Positions 10,590 through 21,840 of a DNA stretch of 64,000 nt are shown piece after piece (positions within the stretch are counted from its first letter, which is position 1; each line of letters begins with the position of its first letter). The translations under genes and the position numbers were made by a program. Source of the stretch: Orobanche coerulescens (lineage: Eukaryota; Streptophyta; Magnoliopsida; Lamiales; Orobanchaceae); assembly GCA_033398695.1 (NCBI GenBank), contig CM065803.1:43081501-43145500 (forward strand). Reading direction: 5' to 3'. The notes beneath the pieces were generated by a model that searched no databases, had not been told where the DNA came from, and was given only the letters and a program-made list of their open reading frames with translations.

Positions 10590-12419
10590 ACAACTGAGAC
10601 CTTATGAGGTCAACTATCCGACCCATGACATGGAGCTAGCAGCCGTGGTATTTGTGCTGAAGATTTGGCATCATTATCTTTATGACGTCACCTGTCAGAT
10701 TTTCTCCAATCATAAGAGTTTGAAGTATATATTTACTCAGAAGGAGTTAAATATACGACAGAGATGGTGGTTAGAACTGATTAAAGATTATGATATTGAG
10801 ATTCAATACCACCCGGGTAAGGCGAACGTTGTCGCCGATGCCTTGAGTCGTAAGTCCGTTCAGGAGCAAATGCTTGCACGTTTGACTGTTCAGAAGGAAC
10901 TTCAACAGAAATTCCTAAGATCCGAGATCGAGGTCTGATTTCAGCGAGTACAAGGACAACTTTGTATGTTAGAGATTTCATCGCCACTTGAGGTGGCGAT
11001 CAGAGTGAATCAGGTTTCAGACCCATTTTTGTTGCGCATTCGAGATGATGTGGATCAAGGGAAAGCCCCTGGATTTATGGTCCACGAGGATGTACTTTTG
11101 CGATTTAAGAACCGGTTATGCGTTCCGGCGAATGATGAGTTGAAAAGCTCGATTTTTAGAGAGGCCCATGCTACCCCTTATTCTATTCATCCGGGGTCTA
11201 ACAAGATGTACAAGGACTTGAAACAGAACTACTGGTGGAGTAATATGAAGCGAGAAGTCGCAGAATTTGTTTCGAGATGTTTAGCCTGTCAGCAAGTCAA
11301 GGTAGAACATCAGCGACCGACGGGTATGCTGAAACCGCTTCCTATTCTAGAGTGGAAGTGGGAGGATATTTCAATGGACTTCGTCACGAGTTTTCCGATG
11401 AGTCGTCGTGGCATGAATACAATTTGGGTAATTATGGACCGCTTAACTAAGTCAGCTCACTTCCTTGAGATTAAGGATACGTGGGGTCCTGAGAGACTTG
11501 CCCAGTTGTTCATCAAAGAGATAGTGAGACTGCACGGTACCCCTAAGAGTATCGTTTATGATCGTGACGGGCGATTCGTGTCACATTTTTGGAAATCCGT
11601 TCATCGAGCCATGGGAACTCAGCTCAATTTCAGCACGACTTTTCACCCTCAGTCCGACGGACAATCAGAGCGAACTATTCAGATGTTAGAGGACATGTTG
11701 AGAGCATGTGTTCTCGATTGGAAACACGATTGGGAAGCCCAACTACCGTTGATCGAGTTCACATATAATAACAGTTGGCATACTTCGATTAAGATGGCAC
11801 CTTACGAGGCCTTATACGGTCGTCGTTTTCGATCTCCCTTGTGTTGGGATGACTTATCAGAATCAATCGACACCGATCCCGATATGCTTATAGCTGCTCG
11901 TGAGAAGGTAGCGCTGATCAGGAGTCGTTTGTTGACCGCTCAGAGTCGACAAAAATCATATGCCGATAATCGTCGTCGACCATTAGAGTTCGAGACAGGT
12001 GACCATGTCTTGGTCAAGGTATCCCCGAGTCGAGGTATTTTCCATTTTGGGAAGAAAGGAAAGTTGAGTCCAAGATTTATTGGACCATTTGAGATTTTAA
12101 ATCGAGTAAGCGATCTGGCTTGTCGATTGGGTTTACCTCCAGCCTTGAGCCAAATTCATAACGTATTTCATGTCTCTCAGTTGCGGAAGTATGTTGCTGA
12201 CCCTAGTCACATACTTCAGTTTGATGAAATCGAGATCGCGGATGATCATACGTACGAGGAGCATCATGTACAAATCTTAGAGCGGCGAATCAAATAGTTG
12301 AGGAAAAAGACAATTCCTTTGGTTAAGGTTCAGTGGTCTAGACATGGAGTCGAAGAGGCTACTTGGGAAACCGAGGATAGTATGCGGGAGAGTTATCCCG
12401 ATTTGTTTGACCCTTAGTT
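10590..12419 (+). pseudogene. Gypsy-2 RNase H, integrase and chromodomain-like tail
   Basis: In order: an RNase H segment ([33 protein letters not shown]), the integrase zinc-binding module (HATPYSIHPG...CLACQQVK), and the integrase core with catalytic residues in WEDISMDFV, a DRDGRF block (preceded by Tyr in IVYDRDGRF, where Gypsy-1 has Ser) and FHPQSDGQSERT. The GPY/F motif KLSPRFIGPFEIL follows, and then a chromodomain-like tail (VQWSRHGVEEATWETED, ending at TAG 12417). All of it is in one frame apart from TGA at 10936-10938 and TAG at 12295-12297. Both are single-base nonsense changes relative to Gypsy-1, which has Cys and Gln codons there. It is the best-preserved integrase in the window. 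Confidence 0.92.
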
Positions 12420-12439
12420 TTGAGGACGAAACTCTTTTT

Positions 12440-12451
12440 AAGGGGGGAGTA
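12440..12451 (+). other. Polypurine tract of Gypsy-2
   Basis: AAGGGGGGAG, then TA, directly precedes the LTR start TGTAATACCC at 12452. Confidence 0.85.
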
Positions 12452-12623
12452 TGTAATACCCGATTGTAAATTCATTCATTATCATTCAGTAAATTGTTAC
12501 TCAATAATTTTTCACTCATTAATAATCATTCATCATTCTTATTCATTCATTGTATTCACCGTTCGGCAGAAGTTGGATCGTATATCATCATTGTCATCTT
12601 TGTGGTGGGCTGTGTGTGAGGAG

Positions 12624-12792
12624 TGGTGCACGCTATGTACTCTCTTTAGTGCATGCTAATTGAGTACTGGTAGCGCACGCTACCTCTCAGCATTAACGCA
12701 CGCTAACGTGATGGAGGCAGACCGTCCAGTAGGTACTGGATTGAATTGGTGTAATTCATAGCGCATGCTAAGAGTGGATATAACGTATGCTA
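12624..12792 (+). repeat. Gypsy-2 U3 12-mer array, left part
   Basis: Exact TAGCGCACGCTA at 12670. Variants at about 12626, 12647, 12692 (TTAACGCACGCTAA), 12759 (TAGCGCATGCTA) and 12779 (TAACGTATGCTA). A GTCCAGTAGGTACTGGAT inverted repeat lies at 12724. The insertion point of the LARD-like element is 2-3 bases after the last variant. Confidence 0.85.
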
Positions 12793-12797
12793 GTGGT
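12793..12797. repeat. Target-site duplication GTGGT
   Basis: GTGGT at 12793-12797 and again at 21431-21435 brackets the LARD-like element exactly. Confidence 0.95.
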
Positions 12798-13367
12798 TGT
12801 AATATCCGCAATTTTCGATTTCCGGTAATTTCTTTTTTTCGGCGGAAGTCTGTTTTGACGACTCTCTCATGTCCGTTTCGTCATTCTGAGAATGATTAAT
12901 TCTACACTTTTTGACATCCGAGTTCGTTTCGGTGTCGTTTTGTTGAGTTCCGTGTTTTTTTTTCGCGACTTTTCCGCACTTGAGTTCGATTCTTGCGAAT
13001 CTCGTCCGAAACTGTTGTTTCGAGTTTCCCGCAAGTCCGTTTAACTTTGTTGGACGTATTGTGAACTTCGGTTTGGTTATTCGATCACGTATCGTGATTT
13101 CCGGGCGTTTTGGGCCATTTTGTAATTTCTTGAAAGTTACGGGTATCCGTATCTGTAATTGTTGTATCGACCCGTTTCTTGGTCGCGTATGACTAATTAT
13201 GGTATTACGCTTTCATTTCGAGTCGTTTATCTTGTCCACGAACTTTTCGTCGTGTTCGTTCCGTCTGTTTTCGGAAATCGGGTCGTCGAGCCAGCGGTGG
13301 CGGGCGGATCGCCGACGGTGGATCGGCCGGACGATTGCGGCACCGGCCGGACGGTGCGGCAGAACCG

Positions 13368-13763
13368 GCGAGCGCACGCTACGGCCGGAAGGTGCGCGCT
13401 AACCGGCAGTGTAGCGCGCCGCCGGTGGCTAGCGTATGCTATCGGCCCGGGCGGTGGGGTTTCGAGGTTACGACTCGGCCAGATCGGCAGGTAGCGCACG
13501 CTACGCCGAGCGAGCGCGCTAGTCGGCAGCGTAGCGCCGCCGCGTCGGCCGGCTAGCGACGTTACTGGCCGGCGGGATCCGGTGGCTCTCGGGCAGTCGG
13601 CAAGCGCAAGGCAGTATCCGGCCGTAGCGCACGCTAGCGGGAGTTGGGTCGGCATGTTCGGTCGGCAGGTTGGTCGGTGATGCCGGTGTTGTGGGCCCCG
13701 GCCGAGGGTACTCGGCCGAGCACGGACGATAGCGCACGCTAGTCCGGGAAGGCTAGCGACGCT
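13368..13763 (+). repeat. GC-rich U3 12-mer array (LARD-like 5' LTR)
   Basis: Exact TAGCGCACGCTA at 13492, 13625 and 13730. Close variants lie at about 13370 (GAGCGCACGCTA), 13429 (TAGCGTATGCTA) and 13753 (TAGCGACGCTA). Truncated TAGCG half-sites sit among CCGGCCGG-rich spacers. The last copy ends about 10 bp before TATAAATA. Confidence 0.85.
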
Positions 13764-13773
13764 AGGGTGGCGA

Positions 13774-13781
13774 TATAAATA
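13774..13781 (+). promoter_or_regulatory. TATA box of LARD-like 5' LTR
   Basis: TATAAATA follows the 12-mer array; the second LTR has the same box at 19210-19217. This marks the end of U3. Confidence 0.75.
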
Positions 13782-16004
13782 TGGTCGAGCGATCACATTT
13801 CACTTCGTTTTTCATTTCCTTCCTTCTCCATCCGCGAGTGGCGATTCATGGGCGACGAAGCCATGTTGTTTAACAACAAATCCATGAAGTCCTTGGGTTC
13901 ATAACATCAATCGATCCTCCTTTATCAACCTTTGATCCAGAGAATCAAGGTAATCTTCCTTAGAACCCTAATTTCGTGAATTTGGGGATTTTTGCATTTT
14001 CGTCCGATTCGTTCCGTGTTGTTGATTAATTCATGATGGGTATGATTAATCTTGATAGTATTATTGTGTTTAACATCATTTAATCCATTGTTCTTCGTCG
14101 AATCGAAGTATATTTCTTGATTTCCTTGAATTGACTTTTTGGGGATTTGTCCCGATCTCGTTTTTCATCCGTTTTAGATGGATCGATTATGGTTAAATGA
14201 TGTTGTTAAACATATTCTATGGATTGTATATCCATATTTCAACTTGGAATTCCGTTTTCGGGTTTTGACGGAACGAATCGTGTTCTTGGCCGTTTTGGGG
14301 GAAATCCGTGAACTTTCGTCATTCGTTCTTTGAATTCAACGGCTTTGAGTCGTGTTATGGAATTCATTTCATTGTTATTATTTGTCCTTCGTAGTTTATG
14401 AACATGAGTTGGCGTTCGGTGGAGTCGGCGGGTTCGTAGTCGGTTCGGGCCAACCTACTTCGGTCGATTCTCCGCGTTGTTCTTATTCGAGGCAAGTACC
14501 TTGCCCATACTTTTCTCGTTTTATGGATATGATGATCGGTGGTCGTCTTGATGCGTTTGTTTGGTTATTTGAAATGAAGTTTCAAAGGATTTGATTTGCC
14601 TCGTTAAAGGCTTTCTTTCAAAACGAGTGTGATTTGTGAACGGTGTTTTGAGAATTGATTATGATTTGATTATTTTGAACGTTGAAGGATTTTATGATGG
14701 TACTCCTATTGTTTAAGTTATGGAATCGTGTATTCCGTATTTAATCTTGTTATTTATTTTTGAAGAGTTTGATAATGGTGTCGAGTTAATGGCCATCTCT
14801 AGTGAGTATTCTTAATGAACTTACATTCTTAGCATGTTAGTATTGCATGAGTAACGTGTGTGTGTGTATGCTCACTACGGGTTAGATCCGACGTGTGATC
14901 GTTAGGGGTCCACGGAGGTGTGGATCGACGAGCTTTGCTTTTAACCACTACGGGTTAGATCCGACGGGGTCTCGGTAGGGGTCCACAGAGGTGTGGATCG
15001 ACGGTTAATTGTGGTGCATTTTTGCAAATGTGATTTGATATTGGCATTTCCGGAAATGAGTACTTTTGAACGGTTTTCATTTGCATGCATTGACTAAATG
15101 TGTAAGAGGTAAGTTGTTCGTTTGGCCTACTTGGCTAGGATGGCTCTAGAGTATTTTGTTGTTTGTTTTAAATCATTTATTTGTGGATTTTGACGTTGGA
15201 AGACGAACCTTGTTGACGTTCGTGTCTTGTGAGTTGATGAGATATGGGGCTAAAATCCCAATGGTTTATAAAAGTCGTTTTACGGATTTGGGGCTAAAAT
15301 CCCAACGATTTGGTTAATGTCATTTTCCAGAAAGTAAACCTTTGGGGCGGTGACCCCTTTTGTCTTTTGGTTTTCGAAAAGTAGGATTTGATAATCCTAA
15401 ATTGTTTTCTATTAAAACTCTCGATGGCATTCTAAACCGTTGTATAAATTATTCCCATTGATTTATGATATTTCGTTTTTGAAATGTTTTCTCAAACCCT
15501 TGCCTCGGGAAGTACTTTTCGTTTCGTTTGGATCTTTGAGGATCCTCGGTTATTGTTATTCGTGGAATGTGAATTGTATGGCTCGTATTTGCACTTTGTA
15601 TTTGCACTAGCAAAACAGTGGAGTTTGCTAACCCCAGTATTCGGGGGTGGATGTCTGTTTTGCATTCGGGTTTTGGAGCATAACACGTGGTCGGCACGAA
15701 GGATGATGAAAGATGATCGATACTAATCACATGAGGAACCGTACATCGTGTGTTGGTTCGGTTGTACTTTATTTTCATTCTTGTATTGTTCCGTTATGCA
15801 GGTGTAGTTGTATTTTGTCCCCTGCGTGGGCATGAGTTGTATTTGAGTTGTATGTATTTGTGGAAAGACCAAATCGGTCTACTGAGTCATTGTAGCCTTG
15901 AAGGCATTGTCGAGATGTTAAATATTGTTACCAGCCTGGTAGATCCTCGAGGAGAGGGTCTACGGCATGTAATATCCCTGAGTGGATTGGGGGTGTTACA
16001 TAAA

Positions 16005-16016
16005 TGGTATCGGAGC
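16005..16016 (+). other. Primer binding site of LARD-like element
   Basis: TGGTATCGGAGC, four bases after the LTR end, is an initiator tRNA-Met type PBS. Confidence 0.88.
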
Positions 16017-18234
16017 TTAGGTTGAGGAAACCTAGGCTGTCGGGTCAAGTCATGTTGTTTGAGTCTTGTTTCGTTGGATTTTTATCTGACTGAGTCGTGT
16101 CGCGACGCGTCGTTTGAGTTTGTTGGTCGTGATTAGTATCGTGGGGCGATCATCATCTTCGTGCGACCTGTGGAAGTAAGTCTCCCTTCTTTGTGTTGTG
16201 CCTCGTGTGACACGAGCTATTTTTATGATTATTTGTTAAGTGGTGGAATCCTTATGTGAATTTTGATTTCACGATATGTATTTAGTCGACTCTCGTATTT
16301 GATTTATACGAGGAATGTAAATCGTTTGTGATGTCTTTTTATTGTTGTTTTTGTCCGTTGTTGATGATTTTCGAATCGATTTGCACGTTTTACAAGTCTC
16401 TTGTGGAAGCTTTGTGCTTATACGCGTTCGACTTGTTCACTAGCCATGCGGGAGGGTATTTTATCAGTGGTTTTGTTCTGAATGTGGTATTTTATCGTTT
16501 ATTTTCGTTTAAAGACATGTATTGTCTTGATTTTAAACGTTTTGATGCGTGTGCTAGGAGTTGTTTTAGTGAACGTCGGTATGTGTGAGTTTTGGGCATT
16601 CTGGCCTATTGGAATTTTGAAAACCTTGAGTATCTTAGAAAAATAAACTTCGACACATACGTTTCAATAGACTAATTATTTATATGGTACATCCTAGGTG
16701 CCACAATGTATTTCAAAAAATTTTTCTACCTCGAGGACCAAAATGTTTTGAGATATTTTCAACACTTTTATTTAGACCCGAGGGTCGAATATTTTGAAAG
16801 TTTTCACTAAGAGAAAATGTCCTCATTTTTATCAAATGCGAAATGGTTCTCCAATGTCTCGATAACGATGTTTCACGTTTGTATTTTTTTTGAAGATGAT
16901 ACTCAAGATCAATCGGTGTTCTTCTAAATTATTTTCAAAATGAGGTTTTCGTTTTTAAAACCTATCCATTCCCGTTTGAGGGCTGGGTATGTATGTGTGA
17001 TGTTCGCGTTGTCCTTTTGATACTTTCTCCCGAGTATGACCGAATTGGCGTTGAGTCGCTTTCCACACATTTGTTGCGTTAGCCCCCTGTGAGAGGCGGG
17101 ATGTTGGTGTTGAATATTATCGCCTCGTAGTGATTCCTGCGTTGTCGCGCATGTGCGAGCTGTTAGAGCTTGGTTTGGTATGACCGTGTGCATCGGTGAT
17201 GGTTCCGTTATGTGTCCGCTGTTTAATGTCTTGTTACCTTGCTCCCGTATTTGTGAATTTCGTGGACGAGGTCGGAGGTAATGCCCGTACTATTTTGACT
17301 TCTGTATTTTCTCTTCCCCCAGTCTATCGATTCGCTCATGTTCGTTGGTACTTTATGAACTTGTTCGGTATTTCAGTTTCATCGTCCGAACGAATCGTGA
17401 TCTTGTTTTGAGTTGATACGGTTATCGATGTTACTTTTTCGGGTTGATTCGATTCTTGTGAACCTTGTTTGGGAGTGACATCATCTGGTTCTACTAGTTC
17501 TTTTATTCGAAGTGGATCGGATTTGGAACTCTTATGTTTTCGACTGTCGACTCATTTATGTTTGTTGACATTTCGAGATTGTCCGCCCCTTGTTTTTGTT
17601 TATCGAACGAGTGTGGTATCGTTTGAATAACTCGTTCGTCGTGGTGACCTTTCAATCGCTATTCCCTTTCTGTGGATCTTTGGCAATGCATGTCTTGTAG
17701 TTCTCACGGATCATCCTCGGAGTTGTTGTTTGAACTTTATTGTTCTTTGTGATTCGAACATGATTGTTCGATTTTGTTGTCTCGATCGTTTGTTTGTTCG
17801 GTTTTGTTCTCGTTCGTGATTGTTGAACGTTCGGGCTCCTTCGTAATTCCCTTTAGTTCGGGAAATTAGTTTCGTTTTCAATCTTCCATCCCTTAGGCGA
17901 TGGGATTCCGTGTTTGTTCGGTTGACTCGCGTTTTGATTGATGTACCGTTGGGTTGGTCAATCATATTGATTTTCGTTCGTTGTGTTTTGTGATTATCGG
18001 ATAATTGACTTGGCTATAGTATCCGTTTGATGACGCTTGTCACTTGTCGGTTTTATTATATCCCTAACGGCGACGTTGTGTTGGTCACCGTGGAGCGTGT
18101 TTACACGCCGTATATTCCTTTGCGTTGTTTGTAACATTTCGCCGTTGGGCGTTAGTTACGCATTCTTGTGTGTCTCGTTGAGTTTTCTGGCGGAATATTT
18201 CTTCTCCTACTTGTTTTAAGTTTCGGACGAAACT
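16017..18234 (+). other. Non-coding internal region of LARD-like element
   Basis: About 2.2 kb with T-rich composition and many TTCGTTCG-like words. No Gag, protease, RT or integrase motif is seen in any frame; the longest frames (16328-16588, 17196-17411, 16924-17193 reverse) are short and feature-free. The last 60 bases resemble the end of the gypsy polyprotein leader into the PPT (GGACGAAACTTC). Confidence 0.8.
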
Positions 18235-18253
18235 TCTTTTAAGGAGGGTAGAA
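18235..18253 (+). other. Polypurine tract of LARD-like element
   Basis: TTTTAAGGAGGGTAGAA directly precedes the 3' LTR start at 18254. Confidence 0.75.
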
Positions 18254-18802
18254 TGTAATATCCGCAATTTTCGATTTCCTAATTTCTTTTTCGGCGGAAG
18301 TCTGTTTGACGACTCGCTCATGTCCGTTCGTCATTACGAGAATGATTAATTCTACACTTTTTGACATCCGAGTTCGTTCGGTGTCGTTTTGTTGAGTTCC
18401 GTGTTTTTTAGCGACTTTTCGCACTTGAGTTCGATTCTTGCGAATCTCGTCAAGCTTGTTTCGAGTTTCCCGCAAGTCCGTTTAACTTTGTTGGACGTAT
18501 TGTGAACTTCGGTTTGGTTATTCGATCACGTATCGTGATTTCCGGGCGTTTGGGCCATTTTGTAATTTCTTGAAAGTTACGTATCCGTATCTGTAATTGT
18601 TGTCTCGACCCGTTTCTTGGTCGCGTATGACTAATTATGGTATTACGCTTTCATTTCGAGTCGTTTATCTTGTCCGCGAACTTTTCGTCGTGTTCGTTCC
18701 GGCCTGTTTCGGAAATCGGGTCGTCGAGCTCTGGCGGTGGATCGGCCGACGGCATGGATGGCCGACGATGCAGGGCACCGCCGGACGGGGTGGCAGAACC
18801 GG

Positions 18803-19202
18803 CGTAGCGCACGCTACGTCCGGAAGGCTGCGCGCTAACCCGGCAGTGTAGCGCAGCCGCCGGTGGCTAGCGACGCCATCGCCCGGGCACAGGCGGTGGG
18901 GTTTCGAGGTTACGGACTCGGTCGGGATCGGCAGGTAGCGCACGCTACGCCGAGCGTAGCGCGCGCTAGTCGGCGTAGCGCCGCTGTCGGCCGGCTAGCG
19001 TCGTTACTGGCCGGGCGATTCGATCCTGGCTCTCGACAGTCGGCTAGCGCGCAGCATCCGGCCGTAGCGCACGCTAAGGGAGTTAGTCGGCAGTTCGGTC
19101 GGGGGGTTGGTCGGTGATGCCGGTGTTGTGGGCCACGGCCGAGGTACTCGGCCGATACCGGCCGATAGCGCACGCTAGTCCGGGAAGGCTAGCGCACGCT
19201 AG
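18803..19202 (+). repeat. U3 12-mer array (LARD-like 3' LTR)
   Basis: Five exact TAGCGCACGCTA copies plus half-sites. Two of them (19166, 19190) are 24 bp apart and end 9 bp before the TATA box. The 5' LTR has fewer exact copies because some were altered (for example 19190 corresponds to TAGCGACGCTA at 13753). Confidence 0.85.
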
Positions 19203-19209
19203 TCGCCCG

Positions 19210-19217
19210 TATAAATA
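19210..19217 (+). promoter_or_regulatory. TATA box of LARD-like 3' LTR
   Basis: TATAAATA, homologous to 13774-13781. Confidence 0.75.
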
Positions 19218-21438
19218 TGGTGAGCGATCACATTTCACTTCGTTTTCATTTCCTTCCTTCTCCATCCGCGAGTGGCGATTCATGGGCGACGAAGCCATGT
19301 TGTTTAACAACAAATCCATGAAGTCCTTGGGTTCATAACATCAATCGATCGTCCTTTATCAACCTTTGATCCAAATGAATCAAGGTAATCTTCCTTAGAA
19401 CCCTAATTTCGTGAATTTGGGGATTTTTGCATTTTCGTCCGATTCGTTCCGTGTTGTTGATTAATTCATGATGGGTATGATTAATCTTGATAGTATTATT
19501 GTGTTTAACATCATTTAATCCATTGTTCTTCGTCGAATCGAAGTATATTTCTTGATTTCCTTGAATTGACTTTTTGGGGATTTGTCCCGATCTCGTTTTT
19601 CATCCGTTTTGATGGATCGATTATGGTTAAATGATGTTGTTAAACATATTCTATGGATTGTATATCCATATTTCAACTTGGAATTCCGTTTTCGGGTTTT
19701 GACGTAACGAATCGTGTTCTTGGCCGTTTTGGGGGAAATCAGTGAACTTTCGTCATTCGTTCTTTGAATTCAACGGATTTGAGTCGTGTTATGGAATTCA
19801 TTTCATTGTTATTATTTGTCCTTCGTAGTTTATGAACGTGAGTTGGCGTTCGGTGGAGTCGGTGGGTTCGTAGTCGGTTCGGGCCAACCTACTTCGGTCG
19901 ATTCTCCGCGTTGTTCTTATTCGAGGCAAGTACCTTGCCCATACTTTTCTCGTTTTATGGATATGATGATCGGTGGTCGTCTTGATGCGTTTGTTTGGTT
20001 ATTTGAAATGAAGTTTCAAAGGATTTCGGTTTGGCCTCGTTAAAGGCTTTCTTTCAAACGAGTGTGATTTGTGAACGGTGTTTTGAGAATTGATTATGAT
20101 TTGATTATTTTGAACGTTGAAGGATTTTATGATGGTACTCCTATTGTTTAAGTTATGGAATCGTGTATTCCGTATTTAATCTTGTTATTTATTTTTGAAG
20201 AGTTTGATAATGGTGTCGAGTTAATGGCCATCTCTAGTGAGTATTCTTAATGAACTTACATTCTTAGCATGTTAGTATTGCATGAGTAACGTGTGTGTGT
20301 GTATGCTCACTACGGGTTAGATCCGACGGGGTCTCGGTAGGGGTCCACGGAGGTGTGGATCGACGAGCTTTGCTTTTAACCACTACGGGTTAGATCCGAC
20401 GGGGTCTCGGTAGGGGTCCACGGAGGTGTGGATCGACGGTTAATTGTGGTGCATTTTTGCAAATGTGATTTGATATTGGCATTTAGGAAATGAGTACTTT
20501 TGAACGGTTTTCATTTGCATGCATTGACTAAATGTGTAAGAGGTAAGTTGTTCGTTTGGCCTACTTGGCTAGGATGGCTCTAGAGTATTTTGTTGTTTGT
20601 TTTAAATCATTTATTTGTGGATTTTGACGTTGGAAGACGAACCTTGTTGACGTTCTCGTGTCTTTGTGAGTTGATGAGATTTGGGGCTAAAATCCCAATG
20701 GTTTATAAAAGTCGCTACGGATTTGGGGCTAAAATCCCAACGATTTGGTTAATGTCATTTTCCGAAAGTAAACCTTTGGGGCGGTGACCCCTTTTGTCTT
20801 TTGGTTTTGAAAAGTAGGATTTGATAATCCTAAATTGTTTTCTATTAAAACTCTCGATGGCATTCTAAACCGTTGTATAAATTATTCCCATTGATTTATG
20901 ATATTTCGTTTTGAAATGTTTTCTCAAACCCTTGCCTCGAAGTACTTTTCGTTTCGTTTGGATCTTTGAGGATCCTCGGTTATTGTTATTCGTGGAATGT
21001 GAATTGTATGGCTCGTATTTGCACTTTGTATTTGCACTAGCAAAACGGTGGAGTTTGCTAACCCCGAGTATTCGGGGTGGATGTCTGTTTTGCATTCGGG
21101 TTTTGGAGCATAACACGGTGGTCGGCACGAAGGATGATGAAAGATGATCGATACTAATCACATGAGGAACCGTACATCGTGTGTTGGTTCGATTGTACTT
21201 TATTTTCATTCTTGTATTGTTCCGTTATGCGGTGTAGTTGTATTTTGTCCCCTGCGTGGGCATGAGTTGTATTTGAGTTGTATGTATTTGTGGAAAGACC
21301 AAATCGGTCTACTGAGTCATTGTAGCCTTGAAGGCATTGTCGAGATGTTAAATATTGTTACCAGCCTGGTAGATCCTCGAGGAGAGGGTCTACGGCGTGT
21401 AATATCCCTGAGTGGATTGGGGGTGTTACAGTGGTATT

Positions 21439-21827
21439 GATAGCGCACGCTAAGCATCAGTGCAGCGCGTGCTAAGGTTCGATCAGACAGAGTCCAGTGA
21501 GTACTGGACTGGAATGGGATAATTCATAATGCACGCTACGAGTAGAGATTACCGTACGCTAATTGGTGCTTGTAGCGCACGCTAAGTCACTTGTGTAGCG
21601 CGTGCTAAGGCGATCAGGGTAGAAGTCAGTAGGTTCTGGACTCTAGTATTCTGGACATCAACCATCAGGTAGCGCACGCTAACAAAAGGTTAACGCACGC
21701 TAATAAGAGACGTTAGCGCACGCTACCAAAGTACGTAGCGCATGCTAACGATGCAGGCAGTGGGTACTGGACTACCCAGTGGACCCGCTAGCGAACGCTA
21801 ATATCAGTAGCTAGCGCGCTAAGCTGG
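21439..21827 (+). repeat. Gypsy-2 U3 12-mer array, right part
   Basis: Exact TAGCGCACGCTA at 21441, 21573, 21670 and 21716. Variants lie at about 21462, 21529, 21551, 21595, 21690, 21736, 21789 and 21812. Interleaved are copies of an inverted repeat; the clearest is GTCCAGTGAGTACTGGAC at 21492, with decayed ones near 21625 and 21758. Confidence 0.88.
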
Positions 21828-21833
21828 TCTAGG

Positions 21834-21840
21834 TATAAAT
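21834..21840 (+). promoter_or_regulatory. TATA box of Gypsy-2 LTR
   Basis: GGTATAAATTGG, about 10 bp after the last 12-mer half-site. Confidence 0.7.

Larger units (their letters stand above)
12452..12797 (+). repeat. Gypsy-2 3' LTR, left part
   Basis: Begins TGTAATACCC, includes imperfect ATTCATT repeats, then enters the U3 motif array. It is cut at 12797 by the LARD-like element, and the last 5 bases (GTGGT, 12793-12797) are the target duplication. It continues at 21436. Reassembled LTR length is about 2.38 kb. Confidence 0.9.
12798..16000 (+). repeat. LARD-like element 5' LTR
   Basis: 3203 bp. U3 (12798-13770) has a GC-rich core (about 13290-13770) with 12-mer motifs, then TATAAATA at 13774. 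Downstream are a hairpin GAGGCAAGTACCTTGCC (14489) and a roughly 70-bp tandem duplication around 14875-15005 (CACTACGGGTTAGATCCGAC...GGGGTCCAC). The LTR ends GGGTGTTACA at 16000. Frames such as 14352-14594 recur in the other LTR simply because the LTRs are copies, and they are not genes. Confidence 0.93.
12798..21430 (+). mobile_element. LARD-like non-autonomous LTR retrotransposon
   Basis: This complete 8633-bp insertion has LTRs of 3203 and 3177 bp, a primer binding site, a 2.25-kb internal region without recognisable coding domains, a polypurine tract, and a perfect 5-bp target duplication (GTGGT). LTR termini (TGTAATATCC...GGTGTTACA), the internal 3' tail (GGACGAAACTTCTTTTAAGG) and the general LTR plan match the Tekay-like gypsy elements here. 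It is therefore probably a gypsy derivative mobilised in trans. Large LTRs with non-coding interiors define LARDs. Confidence 0.9.
18254..21430 (+). repeat. LARD-like element 3' LTR
   Basis: 3177 bp, very similar to 12798-16000. Most differences seen are one- to few-base gains or losses, often in homopolymers or GC-rich runs, rather than substitutions. Exact 12-mers lie at 18805, 18936, 19064, 19166 and 19190, the TATA box at 19210, the GAGGCAAGTACCTTGCC hairpin at 19923, and the end at 21430. Confidence 0.93.

Noticed and set aside
13227..13796. Long reverse frame (189 aa) in the GC-rich LARD-like U3, and similar frames at 18665-19319
   Set aside because: It lies over the GC-rich motif array, has low-complexity Arg/Pro/Ala content, and is not conserved in frame between the two LTR copies because of indels.
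14352..14594. 80-aa frame repeated at 19786-20043
   Set aside because: It is repeated only because both positions are in the two LTRs of one element; no domain or start context.
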